NCBI GenBank assembly: GCA_047967505.1
Contig: CM106538.1
DNA from: Dipteris shenzhenensis
Lineage: Eukaryota > Polypodiophyta > Polypodiopsida > Gleicheniales
Strand: one strand, 5' to 3'
DNA length: 64,000 nucleotides
How positions within the stretch are numbered: position 1 is the first letter of the stretch; each line of letters starts with the position of its first letter. The notes under the pieces were generated by a model that saw only the letters and a program-made list of their open reading frames with translations, did no database searches and had not been told where the DNA came from. Below are positions 38,226 to 49,930 of the stretch, piece by piece. The translations under genes and the position numbers were made by a program.

Positions 38226-38552
38226 TGTTGGGATATGTGTGATCAAGGGCTTGTTAGGTGCATGTATGCATCCATTAGCAGTCATATGATTGTGTGTGTG
38301 TGTCAAGAAGAGGCACACTTAGTGCCATAGGCCACGACACAGGCGATGATGTGGTGCCTATGATTGTGGAGTTCCTATGATTTAGGAGTTACCTCCATTG
38401 ATGTAGGAGAGGTGCCACTGATTTAGAACACCCTCTCTCCATTTCTATAAAAGAGGGACTCCCCTTTTAAATCAATAGAACACCCATTGCTACATCTTTT
38501 GTGTTCTCACTCCTCTTGCCATAATGCATCTATTCTCCCCCACTTTCCAACA
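38226..38552 (+). repeat. 3' LTR of T1 (327 bp)
   Basis: Aligns throughout with 36418-36774, starting TGTTGGGATATG and ending TTCCAACA, with TATAAAAG at 38446-38453. Confidence 0.9.
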
Positions 38553-40535
38553 AATCCAACAATTATATGATTCTCATATGCTCAAACAATTTATGTCAAA
38601 TCTTTCAATCCAATTTATTAATTATATTAAATATCTCATGATAAGAATTTAATAGTTCTATCAATACTTTTTCCAATCACTTTATTCTAAATCTTTTGTG
38701 CCTTACCGTATTCAAAATATGCTCAAACACTTATGTCAAATAAAAAATCCAATTTTAAATTAGTTAGATTAAATATTTGATGATAAGGATCTAATAATTG
38801 TATCAATCATTTTCCCAATCCGTTTATTCTATAAAAAATGTGTCTTACTTAATTTGAAATCTTTCACTTGAATTTATTCTAAATCTTTCGTGACTTACCT
38901 TATTCGGGAAACCTTCCACTTCACATTATTTTAAAGCTTTATTACTCGCTCACTTTATTCAAAATTGTTCACTTTATAGTCTCGAGTACTTCATTCTTCC
39001 ACCCTCCCCATTGCTTATAATTGTGCATTCCTATCTTATTCCTTTTTCCATACCGCCTTCTACACACTTTTGCATATAGCCTTGCTCTCCCATTAACATT
39101 CTCTCACCCTCATCATTGCTTAAAGCTCAAGTTCTTCTCTCTTGTTCGTTCTTTGACCTCCCCTTGTCCCAATCTTAACTTTGCATTTCTTGTTCCATCT
39201 CCCCTTGTATCAATCTCAAATTTTGCATATCAATCATGGAAGAACTTTTTGAAGTCCTCTTTGATGTGGAAGGAGCAATAAGAACCAATTTAGATAGGAT
39301 TACAGAGCACCCAAAAAATAGAGAACGCTGAAAGAGACAACATGAGCCATTAAGTGAAGGGGAGAGAGATGAATTTTTGGCTTAGAAGCAGCAAGAGAAG
39401 GAGGAGCAAGATAGTGTAGAGTAGAAATACAAAGAGTATATTCAAGTAGAGAAGAACTAGTATCCTTTCTTGTTGAAATATCTTAATGTATGGTTTGTTA
39501 TGCGGGATATCCAACTGATGAAGAACGAGTGATAAGAAATTGCCATAAAGAATTTCGAGAAAGAATCTCCAATTCTTTGCTTGTATTCTATAGTTGTGAA
39601 TATATTGATGATGAAGATATGCAAAAAGCAGAGGAATCACTTGTTGCTTCTCACAGAGAGAGAACTAATATGCATGTGTTTGATTGACTATAATGAAATG
39701 TGAGGAAAATAGGTCACTTACATGTAAAAATTTTAATTTTGAAATAACGTTATCATTTTGGTTTTGTAAATTATGTGTAATATGAATTTTGTTGAATAGT
39801 AATGGTGAATACTTAAACGTCTTGTATGGGAGGATGAGGAGGGGAAATTTTATATATAATTTAGTAAATAAATTAATAATTTAATTTTTACAATAAATTT
39901 TAATAAAAAATTAAAATTCAATAAAAACAAAAGGCTTTTAATTTAAACTTTTAAAGAGAAGGAGGAGGGAAGGGGGAGGAGGAGTGACGAGGAGGGGCTG
40001 TGGGAGGCAAGGATGAGGAGGAGGGAGCATTGAGGAGGATGAGGTATGGGGGACAAGGAGAAGAGAGGAAAGAGGGAGGAGGACGAGAGAGGAAAAATGG
40101 AGGAGGATGAGAGACGAAAGGGAGAGGAGGAGTTAGAAAAAGTTTTAAAATTTTATTCTTGAAGCTAGAAAAGTTTAAAGATTATTTAAATTCAGATTTT
40201 GAAACATAAGTGCAAGAAATTTAAATCTTCTACTACTTGTTATCCTATGAAACACGAAGTTTAATAAGTGTGTGAATTTTAAATCTTCTCCTACGAGATC
40301 TAAGCTCTCTTTTTTGTATTTGGCATTCCAAATTCTCTTCTTCCTTGTGCTTAGGTTGTTGTCATTGACATTTGAAATTCTCTTCTTCTTGTGCCGACAA
40401 TGTTCTCCGAGACATTCTTTGCATTCTCAAGACTTTACTTGCTAGGTACCATAGCTCTGAACATTCTCTTTCTTCTTAGATACAACTTCTATGACATGCT
40501 CTGAACATTCTCTTTCATCACTTTCCTCCCCTTTC
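38553..40535. other. Non-coding interval with a polypurine stretch
   Basis: AT-rich DNA without recognised genes. Bases 39955-40135 are almost all purine on the plus strand (GGAGGAGGA-type). The 65-codon plus frame at 39490-39687 has no family motif. The last bases (40531-40535) are the left target duplication CTTTC of element E. Confidence 0.55.
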
Positions 40536-40704
40536 TGTGGGGGTTAAAGGTCATTGTGCCTTTACCCCGGTTATGCACAATACTCAAACACATATATAAA
40601 TGAATGAAAAAGAAGATTAGGGTGTTCTGCACCCACAAAACTTGTGTGGCTCTCTGTTTCTCTCTCTCCCTCTTTTGTTTTTGCTTCCGTTGAGAGAACT
40701 CTCA
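40536..40704 (+). repeat. 5' LTR of element E (169 bp)
   Basis: TGTGGGGG start, TCTCA end, containing CATATATAAATGAA as a TATA-like region near 40592-40605. Very short for a copia LTR. Relative at 9756-9935 on minus. Confidence 0.93.
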
Positions 40705-40706
40705 AC

Positions 40707-40719
40707 TGGTATCAAAGCC
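40707..40719 (+). promoter_or_regulatory. Primer binding site of element E
   Basis: TGGTATCAAAGCC, two bases after the LTR; a one-base variant of the usual TGGTATCAGAGCC also seen in T1. Confidence 0.9.
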
Positions 40720-42095
40720 CAGGTGATCTAGTTGAGTGTGCATGAATGCCTAGAAGCCCAGCAGCTCTATGGGAGGAAGGAGAAGCTCTATGGGAAGCTT
40801 TATGGGTGACTTTACTTGCATCCGAGTGTGCAAAGACCTTGACGGAACCTTTAAAAAGTCACTTTGGTTTTGTGAAGTGGTTTTGAGAGCCTGTTAAGTG
40901 TTCTCAAAGAAAAAGTCGTTTTTAAAGCTTTTCCCTATTCCGTTTGATGACAAAGACTCCGTATTGACTTGTAGAGGCAACTAGTGCTTGCTTTTGGTGT
41001 CCATTTCACTTCAGGAGCTTGGAAATACCTTCATTCTTGAATTTGGGATCATTTCATTGGATTTCTGTCTCACTGTGTCAGTTTCTACTTTTTTTGCCTA
41101 GGTGTTGGAACTCAAGTTTGAGGCAACCATTTGCAGATCTGTCAGTTCCGGTGGACTCAAGAGGTCCCAAAATTTCTATGTTGCTCATCATTTGCACTTC
41201 AGTGGAGTTTACAAATAGTTATGTTTCCAAAAACGTTTTTCAGTCCATGTGTTGGACCCAGTGATTGAGACCATGGTTTCTAAAACTGTCTGTCCCATTG
41301 CATTCCAGACGCCTAAAAAACCCTACCTGTTAGTTCTTGCATGATTCGGTGGAGTATTTTCAAAGTTATAGATCTCTGTGTATTGGATTTCGTCTCTCTG
41401 TTATGCATTTTTCATTCTAAGGTTTTAAAACCTTAGATTTATGCCACATGGTAGTGGATAAGTGTTGACTCCCATTTCTCACTCATCGGTTGGGATTTTG
41501 GAGTTCCAGAAGAAGAGAGATATTTGTAGATTGTCTTGCTAATTCTGGTTATGCAATGGTGCCCATATTTTGAGGCATCTCAAGTTCTATTTTCAGTAGC
41601 GGTCATTGCCGTGGGACCATGATTTCTTGAGCATACCTTATGTAGATCACTTTGGTTATAGTTTGAGCCGTATGCGCTCATTCATGGTGTGCATTGGGTT
41701 ATAGTGGATGATTTATAAGCCATTTGGATGCATTGCAATCCTTATTGGATGTGCTGATAGGCCCAGATTGCCTTGTGGGATGCCATTTTTTATGGATGCT
41801 TTGCACATGGATGCTATTTTATGCTGAGGGATAGCTTTGACACATTGAAGGTGATGCACTGATAGTGTTATGCTCTCTTGGATGAGATATTGGTAATGCA
41901 TATGCCCATGGACGGTGTTTATGCTTGAGCCATTTGGCACTTATTGGCATTTTGGATTGCCATTACAGTTGGCATTTTCTTTTGGGCTAGATTCACTCAT
42001 ATGGATGCATAGTACATGCACATGAGTCAGCTGTATCTTTTGATGCTTTGAGCTTTGAGTTTTGGTGATATTTCACTCTATTGTGGCATACACAT
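40720..42095 (+). other. Leader of element E, interrupted by C2
   Basis: Long untranslated leader that continues at 47465-47538 after the nested element. Its first part is shared with the fragment at 9150-9935. Reading frames are short and not conserved between the two copies. The last five bases, CACAT, are the C2 target duplication. Confidence 0.85.
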
Positions 42096-42810
42096 TGTTA
42101 GATATCAATGCTCCACTCTTGTGTAACTACACGGGAACCAACTAACTCTACTTGTAAGCCCCCCATATGAGGAGAGAGCATTTGAGTAGCTCGGTTATCC
42201 GATAGGTCTTGGTTTGGACACCAGATGGGGGCCATGTGTGGCCTGATGGCTGGACTGAGTTGGCACACTGCCAACTAGGCTACATGCAAGTGTGGGAAGA
42301 CATCCCATGACTAACCACATTGAGGGTAGATGGAGCTTTTCTCGAGGCAACCCACTCTCAGGTTGCAGGGCCCGTTTGGAGTCCCATATGATCTTCGATG
42401 GGCCGATGGAGACCGTAGTTTAGGTGCCCTATTTTATGCCATAGTTTTATCGTGTGGTTGGTGGCCTATTTTGGGACCAACCCCTAGTCGACCGTTTTGG
42501 GCAGATTGGGTCGGTCACCCAATTGAGCCCAACTGACTATGACTGGTGGCTATATAAGAGCGAGCCCGTGAAGCCCATTTCATCACTGGCTACAACAACC
42601 CTGATTCCTTAGCATCCAGCCTCCGTCCTCTACTATTTCCAGCTTACCATCGAAGCTTCTTTCATAGGAGCACATGGTTGGGAGGCAGAGCCATCTATTG
42701 TATCAGTTCTATAGTAATCAAATTTTTGATTCTCCATACTATCTGGTTTTCTCTCTTGCATACGAGATCCTGCTATTTGTTGAGCATAGACGTTGTATTA
42801 TTTTCTTACA
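42096..42810 (+). repeat. 5' LTR of C2 (715 bp) and altered primer site
   Basis: TGTTAGATATC start, TTCTTACA end, TATATAAG at 42551-42558 and the palindrome AGTTGGCACACTGCCAACT at about 42254-42272. The following primer site (42811-42823) reads TGGTATTAGAGCC, one C-to-T change from C1. Confidence 0.95.
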
Positions 42811-42881
42811 TGGTATTAGAGCCCTGGACTCTAGCAAGAAGATTTGGTAGTGTGTTTCTGTTTGCGAGCAGATTGTGAGTG

Positions 42882-43775
42882 ATGGCCTAGCCCGCAAGAC
42901 TGCCAATCCCACCGTTCGGAGAAAGCGGAAAGTTGGATGGCTCTAACTATCCACTCTGGAAGTTCAAGATGAAGACCATCCTAAGCACATATGAGCTTTG
43001 GGACACTGCTACTGGGGTGGACGTGAGGCCGGTTGCGAGATCGGATCTAGCCAATGAAGGACAATAGATAGTACCAACTGCGGATATGATTCTCACGTGG
43101 ACAAGAAGAAATGTAGATGCACTGTGTTCTATTGTCTGCAGTGTAAGTGATTCCATCATGGCGTTAATTCAACATGTCACCACAACGGAGGAGGCATGGA
43201 CGGTCTTGAAAAATCAGTACGAGACCACGAATCAGATGCGAATTCAGAATCTGGAGACTCAACTCATGAATGAGAAATTGTCTGAATCTGAAGCGGCAGA
43301 GAAGTTCATCACCAGGTGAAGAATTTGCACGATTAGATGACTGCGATTGGCATCACCATCATCGGCAAGAATCTAGCATGAAGGTGCTTACGGATTCTCC
43401 CACCAAAGTACGATGGTCTTGTTACAGTGCCAAATATGCAAAATAGAAATCCGCCCCTCAACTTTGAGGATTTCAGCACGATGCTTCTGGAGGAGGAGAT
43501 GTGTCAAAAGACGAGGACTAGAGAAGATTCGGCTTTCTAGATCGGATCAAAGAAAGGTAACGGTAAGGACTCTGGTAACCCATCTTCTTCTGATGATAAA
43601 AAGAGAAAGAAGAAGATCAAGTGCTTCTATTGCAACAAGGCAGGGCACAAGCAGAATGAGTGCTGAAAGAAGATTGCATATGAGAAGAATGGAGTAAAGA
43701 AAGAGTCCAGCAACAGTGCGCAGGCATTACTAGTAGAGCTGTTTGTAGCAATTGAGGAGATTTGCACGGAGGCAG
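42882..43775 (+). pseudogene. C2 Gag
   Basis: ATG at 42882 is followed two codons later by TAG (Gln in C1). Further stops: TAG at GQ-IVPT, a frameshift near 43318, TAG where C1 has Gln in HDQMT, and TAG replacing Trp before the basic stretch. The zinc knuckle CFYCNKAGHKQNEC (about 43620-43665) is intact here, unlike C1, but is followed by TGA. Confidence 0.92.
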
Positions 43776-45420
43776 TTCATGTACCTACGGATGAACCTTG
43801 GATCATTGACAGTGGTGCATCATGCCACATGACCAGTTGGAAGGATTGGTAAACCTCTCTACAGCCGGTAGGGAATGACATCCTGGTAGCAATCGACAAT
43901 GATGCAAAATGTCCAGCAAAAGGAAAAGGTATGATTGCTCTCAAGTCAGATGGAGTTGTAAAACAGTTGTCTAATGTTCTTTATGTGCCACATATCAAGA
44001 TGAACTTCTTGTCCGTTTTTGTGATCATGGATCGGGACCTCAAAGTTTAATTCAATAAGAATGGTGCACAGATTCTGGATCTTCAAGGGAAGCTCGTGGG
44101 TAAAGATACACGGTGCAACAACATCTACGAACTCTCAGCTTTCAGTGCTCGAGCCGATGTGAAGAACACTAAGCTATGGCATGAGAGGTTTGGTCATCTA
44201 AACCTTAGTTCTTTGAAGGAGATGCATAAAAGTGGAATGATTGCAGACCTACCAAAAATTTTAGATGTGCCTGATGTATGTGAAGCTTGCATGATGGGCA
44301 AGCAGCATCGGCATCCCTTTCCTAAAGAGACCAACAGGGCAAAGGCTCCTCTAGAGCTCGTTCACATGGACCTCTGTGGAAAGATGGAGACAGAAGCTTT
44401 GGGTGGTTCCTACTACTTCATGATGCTGATCGATGACTACAGTAGAAGGATATGGATATACTTCTTGAAGACTAAAGACGAGGCTTTTAGTAGGTTCAAG
44501 GAATGGCATGTAATGGTCAAGAAAGAATCAGGGAGGAAGGTGAAGAAATTGAGATCAAACAGAGGTGGAGAGTTCACATCAATTGAATTTAAAAGTTACT
44601 GCAAAACTCACGGGATTAAGAGGCAGAAACCCCCACCACATACATCACAGCAAAATGGAGTAGCAGAGCACAAGATGCACATCATCTGTGAAATGGGCAG
44701 GAGTATGATGAAAGGGAAAGATTTGCCAAAGTCTTTCTGGGCTGAAGCATATAACACGGCAGTTTACATTCTGAATCGTAGCTACACGAAGGCTGTGAAT
44801 GGGATGACTCCACTACAAGCCTTTTTTGGTAAGAAACCTTTAACTGCAGGTTTCAGAGTTTTTGGATGTGACTGTTTTGTGCATGTCCCTGATGCTACTA
44901 GGACCAAATGGGAACCAAAGAGCCGGAAGTGTATTTTCTTGGGCTATAGTGAAGAGGAGAAGGGTTACTGTCTTTATAACCTTGTTACCAAGAAGGTAAT
45001 TCTAAGTCGTGATGTGGTCTTCTCAGAACAGCCGCATCAATTGGAGGAGGATGCTTCCTTCCCAGACAACCAAGACTAGGATATCCATCCAGTATCACCA
45101 CCAATAGCAGACTGAACTCCCCCAATGGTGCTTGGGAGGATTCAAGATAAAGAAGATAAAGAAGAGCCTACAGAACCACAATGGCAATGGCCATTCCCAA
45201 AGTGGGTAAAGCAACTTTTGGATGGCAGAGAAACTCCAGCCATTGAGGAGGAACCATTCGAACACCAGTCCAAGAGGAAGCAAAGAAGGGTGCAGGAACA
45301 CTTGGTCAACTATGCTTTGATGACAGAAGTGATCCGTGCTAATGAACCCAAGGATCTTGAAGAGGCACAGGGTGATGATAGGTGGATCTTGTGGATCAAC
45401 CACCAAAATGTAAGGTAATT
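43776..45420 (+). pseudogene. C2 protease and integrase
   Basis: Protease: PWIIDSGASCHMTS at about 43795-43835, followed by a TAA and another TAA at KV-FNKN. From 44096 to 45079 the frame is open for 328 codons: zinc domain LWHERFGHLN and CEACMMGKQ, first Asp in HMDLC, and HTSQQNGVAEHKM. The second catalytic Asp is Asn here (RSNRGGEF), so integrase should be inactive. C-terminal block GFRVFGCDCFVHVP is present. The frame closes at a C-to-T TAG in NQD-DIHP. Confidence 0.93.
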
Positions 45421-46760
45421 GGGACCAAGTGGGTGTACAAGACCAAGTACAAGTCCGATGGCACATTGGATAAGTACAAGGCTCGGCTCATGGCAAAAGG
45501 ATTCACATAGGTACATGGTTTTGATTATCAGGATACTTTTGCTCCCACAGCTCGATTAATCACAATTCGCAATGTTTTGGCTTTAGCTGCCTAGGGAAGT
45601 TGCCCTGTGTTTCAGATGGATGTAAAATCTACCTTTCTGAATGGAGATCTCAAGGAGGAGGTATACGTGGAACAACCACCAGGTTTTGTGATCCCCGGTT
45701 CAGAAGGTAAAGTTTGTAAACTGAAGAAGGCACTGTACAGGCTGAAATAGGCCCCACGAGCGTGGTAACAGTGAATTGATGCCTACTTTCTGCAAAACGG
45801 GTTCAAGAGGAGCCCATCAGATGCAAATTTGTATATCTTTAGAGAAGGAGGCAGGTGTATAATCATGGTCCTTTATGTGGACGACCTTGTCATAATAGGG
45901 AACCATGAAGAGAAGATCTCGCAAATAAAGCATTTGCTAGGAAGAGAGTTTGAAATGACAGACCTCGGATTGATGCATTTCTGTTTGGGGATTGAAGTTT
46001 GGCAAGGGCCGAAACAAATCTTCATTTCACAGCTGAAGTATGCTGGAGAGATACTGAAGGCATTTGGCATGGCTGAGTGCAAGACAAATGGTACCCCTAT
46101 GGAGGTTGATGTGAAGCTCTCAAACAAGGATTCATCACCACTGGTGGATGAAGCGAAGTACAGAATCTTATGGGCAACTTGATTTACCTGTGCAACACGT
46201 GGTCGAACATCAGTTTTGTGACTGGTGTACTAAGCAGGTTTTCCAATAAGCCCCAGGAGAACCATTAGAGGGCAGGGATGCGGGTGCGAAAATACATCAA
46301 AGGCACACTTGATTATGGCATCACCTATACCAAGGGCAACATCTTGACCGGATTCTATGACTCGGATTGGGCAGGAGACGTGGATAGTAGGAGATTAGTG
46401 ACAGGTTACTATTTCTCACTTGGATCTGGAGTTGTGTCATGGGTCAACAAGAAGCAACCCACAGTTGCTCTTTCTTCTACTGAGGCTGAATACAAATTAG
46501 CATGCTTTGCTTCTTGCGAGGCAGTGTGGTTGAGGAGGATTTTGGGGGACATGGGAGCAGTGTAGAACAAGCCTACACAATTATCATGTGACAATCAGAG
46601 TTGCATGGTGATTGCAAAGAACCTTGTGTTCCACGCTCACACAAAACATATTGAGATTCAATATCACTTTGTACGCGAGCTCATTATGGATGGAGAGGTC
46701 AACTTGGTGTACTATCCGACTACAGAGAACGCTGTAGACATCTTCACAAAGGCTCTTGGA
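45421..46760 (+). pseudogene. C2 reverse transcriptase and RNase H
   Basis: RT shows [34 protein letters not shown], a stop in GLK-APRAW, and an intact catalytic block [11 protein letters not shown] at about 45868-45900. RNase H shows [18 protein letters not shown] and CDN, with its acidic residues present. Several TAG stops (for example GAV-NKP) and a frameshift near 46165 disrupt it. The C-terminal VDIFTKALG runs straight into the inverted LTR piece. Confidence 0.92.
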
Positions 46761-47459
46761 AGTGTGCCTAGTTGGCAGTGTGCCAACTCCATCCAGCCAT
46801 CAGGTCACACATGGCCCCCATTTGGTCTCCAAACTAGGACCTATTGGATAACTGAGCTACTCAAATGCCTTCTCCTCCTATGGGGGGCTTACAAGTAGAG
46901 TTAGTTGGTTCCCGCGTAGTTAACACGAGAGTGGAGCATTGATATCTAACACCCCCCCTCAATGTCCACTCGCAAGGGTAGACGAAGCTTTTCAGTCCAC
47001 TCTCAAGTTGCGGGGTCCATTTGGAGTCCTAGATGATCCTGGATGGCTGTGGGCCAAATGGAGACCGTAGATTAGTTGCTCTATTTTATGCCACGGTTCT
47101 ATCATGTGGTCGGTGGCCTATTTCGAGACCAACCCCTAGTCAACCGTTTTGGGCGGACTGGGTCGGTCACTCAATTGAGCCCAACCGACTATGACTAGTG
47201 GCTATATAAGAGCGAGCCCATGAAGCCCATTTCATCACTGGATACAGCAACCCTGATTCCTTAGCATCCAGCCTCCATCCTCTATTGTTTCCAGCTTGCC
47301 ATCGAAGCTTCTTTCACAGGACCGCACGGTTGGGAGGCAGCGCCATCTATTGTATCAGTTCTATAGTAATCAAATTTTTGACTTTCCATACTATCTGGTT
47401 TTCTCTCTTGCGTACAAGATCTTGTTATTCGTTGAGCACAGACGTATTATTCTCTTACA
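46761..47459 (+). repeat. 3' LTR of C2 with an internal inversion
   Basis: Bases 46761-46977 hold the polypurine tract and first ~190 bases of the LTR in reverse orientation (reversed LTR start at about 46953). From 46978 the LTR continues forward at GGTAGACGAAGC, with TATATAAG at 47203-47210, to TCTTACA at 47459. About 45 bases of LTR and about 50 bases of RNase H end are missing at the breakpoints. Confidence 0.9.
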
Positions 47460-47538
47460 CACATTTGGGTGCACCTGGTATTTGGTGTGATTTCTCTTTT
47501 GCAGGTACTAGCATTTGGGATTTTGTTTCATTTCCATC

Positions 47539-48450
47539 ATGGCATCCTCTTCCATGTCTGAAAAGGAGTTTGATGGGACAAACTTTTCTTTGTGGAAAGA
47601 CAGATAAGGGATGTGGTTATTCAAAAGAAGCAGATTAAACCCTTGGCAGGGATTGAAGCTAAGCCTGCAGATATGTCTGAAGATGATTGGAATGAGTTGG
47701 ATGCATTACCAAAGTATACTATTAAACTTCATCTCGCAGAGTTAGTTTATTTCATAGTAGTAAATGACCAGACTACGGAAGATTTGTGGAAGAAATTGTG
47801 TGCCACTTATAAGAAGGAAACTGCCTCTAATAAAGTTTACCTCATGAAGAGGTTGTTTGAGCTGCAAATGAAGGAAGGGGTCTCCATTGCTTCTCACTTG
47901 AATGAATTCAATATTATTTTCAGCTAGCTTCAGGCTCAGAAGATGAATTTTGATGCGGAGACTAAGGCAATATTTCTCTTATGTTCATTGCCATGCTCAT
48001 GGGATACCTTTTGTACAACTATCAGTAACTCTGCACCTGGTGGAGTACTGAAGTTTGATGATGTTGTGGGTAGCTTGTTGGCCGAGGAGATTAGACGGAA
48101 GTCTATGGATGGCAACAAGTAGGATGTAGCCTTTAATGTGCAAAGGGACAGGGGGGAAGTCCCAAGAAAGAGGGAAGTCTCGTAGCAAATCTAGGGCATG
48201 GAACATTGAGTGTTACCATTGTGGCAAGAAGGGCCATATGAAAAAGGATTGCTACAAGCTGAAAAGAGAGCAAAAGGATAAGAAAAAGAATGCAAATTGG
48301 GGTGTAAATAAGAAGGAAGAGAGTCCAAGGGAGGACAAAGGAAAAATGAAGATCAAGGAGAATAATGCAGTCACTGATGATAGTGACAATGACATTCTCT
48401 TCATGTCTAGTCTACCTAGAGACTTGCTCACGACTTCAAATGATGCATAT
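47539..48450 (+). pseudogene. E Gag and nucleocapsid
   Basis: ATG at 47539 begins MASSSMSEKEFDGTNFSLWK, then a frameshift after KDR. The Gag body follows (IRDVVIQKKQIKPL, LWKKLCATYKKETASNKVYL, LQMKEGVSIASHLNEFNI). A TAG at 47925 and others cut it. The zinc knuckle CYHCGKKGHMKKDC at about 48210-48255 is intact, followed by a Lys-rich stretch. Role: RNA packaging in particles, lost in this copy. Confidence 0.92.
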
Positions 48451-49930
48451 TCCTAGGATTGGATTTTTGATTCTAGTGCTTCATTCCATGTTACTCCCCA
48501 TAGGGAATGGTTCTCCACTTATGACATTGGAAAGATAGGTTGTGTGCATCTTGGAAATGACTATGCATGTGACATAGTGGGAGTAGGTGACATAAAGTTT
48601 TCTTTTGCAAATGGGTCTACATTTATTTTGAAAAATGTGAGACATGTGCCTAAGCTAACCAAGAGTGTCATTTCAATGGGTCAGCTAGATTATCCTAGTT
48701 TTCAGACCAACTTTGGTTTTGGGGGTTGGAAAATTTAGGAGGGCTCTATGCTTTTGGCCAGGGGTGCCAAAAGTGGGATTTTGTATCCCTTACATGTATC
48801 AAGGGTGTTTGATCATGTTGTTATAATAATCGAGCAGCCAAGTACTTCTTTGTGGCAGTAGGTTGGGGCACATGAGCTAGAATGGAATGAAACTCTTATG
48901 CTGTTTGGGTTATGTACTACATTTGAGTTTCTCTGATTTTGAATTTTGTGAGCACTGTCTCTATGGGAAGCAGACTAAAACAGCCCATAAAAGAAGGGGA
49001 AAGAAAGAGTTTAAAAAGCTTGATTTGGTGCATTCAGACGTATGTGGTCCCATGCCTACACGGTCATTGAGCGAGGCTGAATACTATATGAAATTCATTG
49101 ATGATGCAACTAGGAAAGTGTGGGTTTATGCTATAGCTCAGAAGAGTGATGTGTTCTAGGTATTTCAGAAATGGCTGGCCTTGGTTGAGAATCAATCAGG
49201 TAGAACGCTTAAATGCCTGTAGACTGACAATGGTGGAGAGTATCTCTCTCATGACTTTCAACATTTTTGTGATACACATGGGACTAAGAGGGAGCTCATA
49301 TCCCCTCATACTCTAGAGCAAAATACAGTTGCAGAAAAGATGAACCATACCATTCAAGAAAGGTTGCAATGCATGCTTTCCAATGCAAGTCTTTCTGGTG
49401 GTTTTTGGGCTGAGGCAATGAAGACTGCAGTGCATGTGATCAATAGATCACCTAGTAAGAGCTTGGATGGTGGTATTCTTGAAGAGGCATGGAGTGGCAA
49501 GAAGCCCTCTTACTCTCAGTTGTGTATATTTGGGTGTGAGGCATATGCACATGTGCCAAAGGAGCTTCGAAAGAAGCTAGATCCTAAGTGTAGGAAATGC
49601 ATCTTTCTGGGTTATGGTGAAAGTGGAGAGATGGGCTATCGTCTCTAGGATCCAAAAGCAAAGAAGATCACATGCAGCCATGATGTAGCCTTTAATGAGA
49701 AGAAGATGGATAAGGCACCCATGAGGGATGTGGAAATGAGGAGAATCACTTTCTAGGATGTAAATCCACCTGCATAGGTTGATAGACGGCAAGCTGTCCA
49801 TGCACCAAATGTGCAAGAAATGGTACCACCAAGTACTCCCACAGGTATATAATCAAGGGTAGATGATGGATCATCTATTGGTGGAAATGATGAGCCAAAT
49901 GTGGCTGATATGTAGGTGGGATAGCAAGTT
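48451..49930 (+). pseudogene. E protease and integrase
   Basis: The protease block reads WIFDSSASFHVTPH: the Gly of the DSG triad is Ser (GGT to AGT), so the enzyme should be impaired. The integrase zinc domain shows CEHCLYGKQTK. The core has HSDVCGP with the first Asp and TDNGGEY with the second, separated by TAG codons near 49157 and 49219. VHVINRSPSKSLDGG and FGCEAYAHVPKELRKKLDPK follow, then stops near 49647 and 49755 in the linker. Confidence 0.9.

Larger units (their letters stand above)
36418..38552 (+). mobile_element. Non-autonomous LTR retrotransposon T1 (2.1 kb)
   Basis: Two LTRs (36418-36774 and 38226-38552) enclose only 1.45 kb. A primer site TGGTATCAAAGCC lies at 36777-36789. 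The inside holds a gag remnant (37365-37823, plus) and an unrelated open frame on minus (36896-37380). Protease, integrase and RT are absent, so the element would depend on another copy's enzymes. Flanks are AATAT and AATCC, not a clean target duplication. Confidence 0.85.
42096..47459 (+). mobile_element. Ty1/copia element C2, nested in E
   Basis: The element is flanked by CACAT at 42091-42095 and 47460-47464, proving insertion into E. 5' LTR 42096-42810, primer site, gag, protease, integrase, RT, RNase H and a rearranged 3' LTR. It shares most of its length with C1, so the two can be compared base by base. It carries many stops but keeps the longest open integrase frame of the family. Confidence 0.96.
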
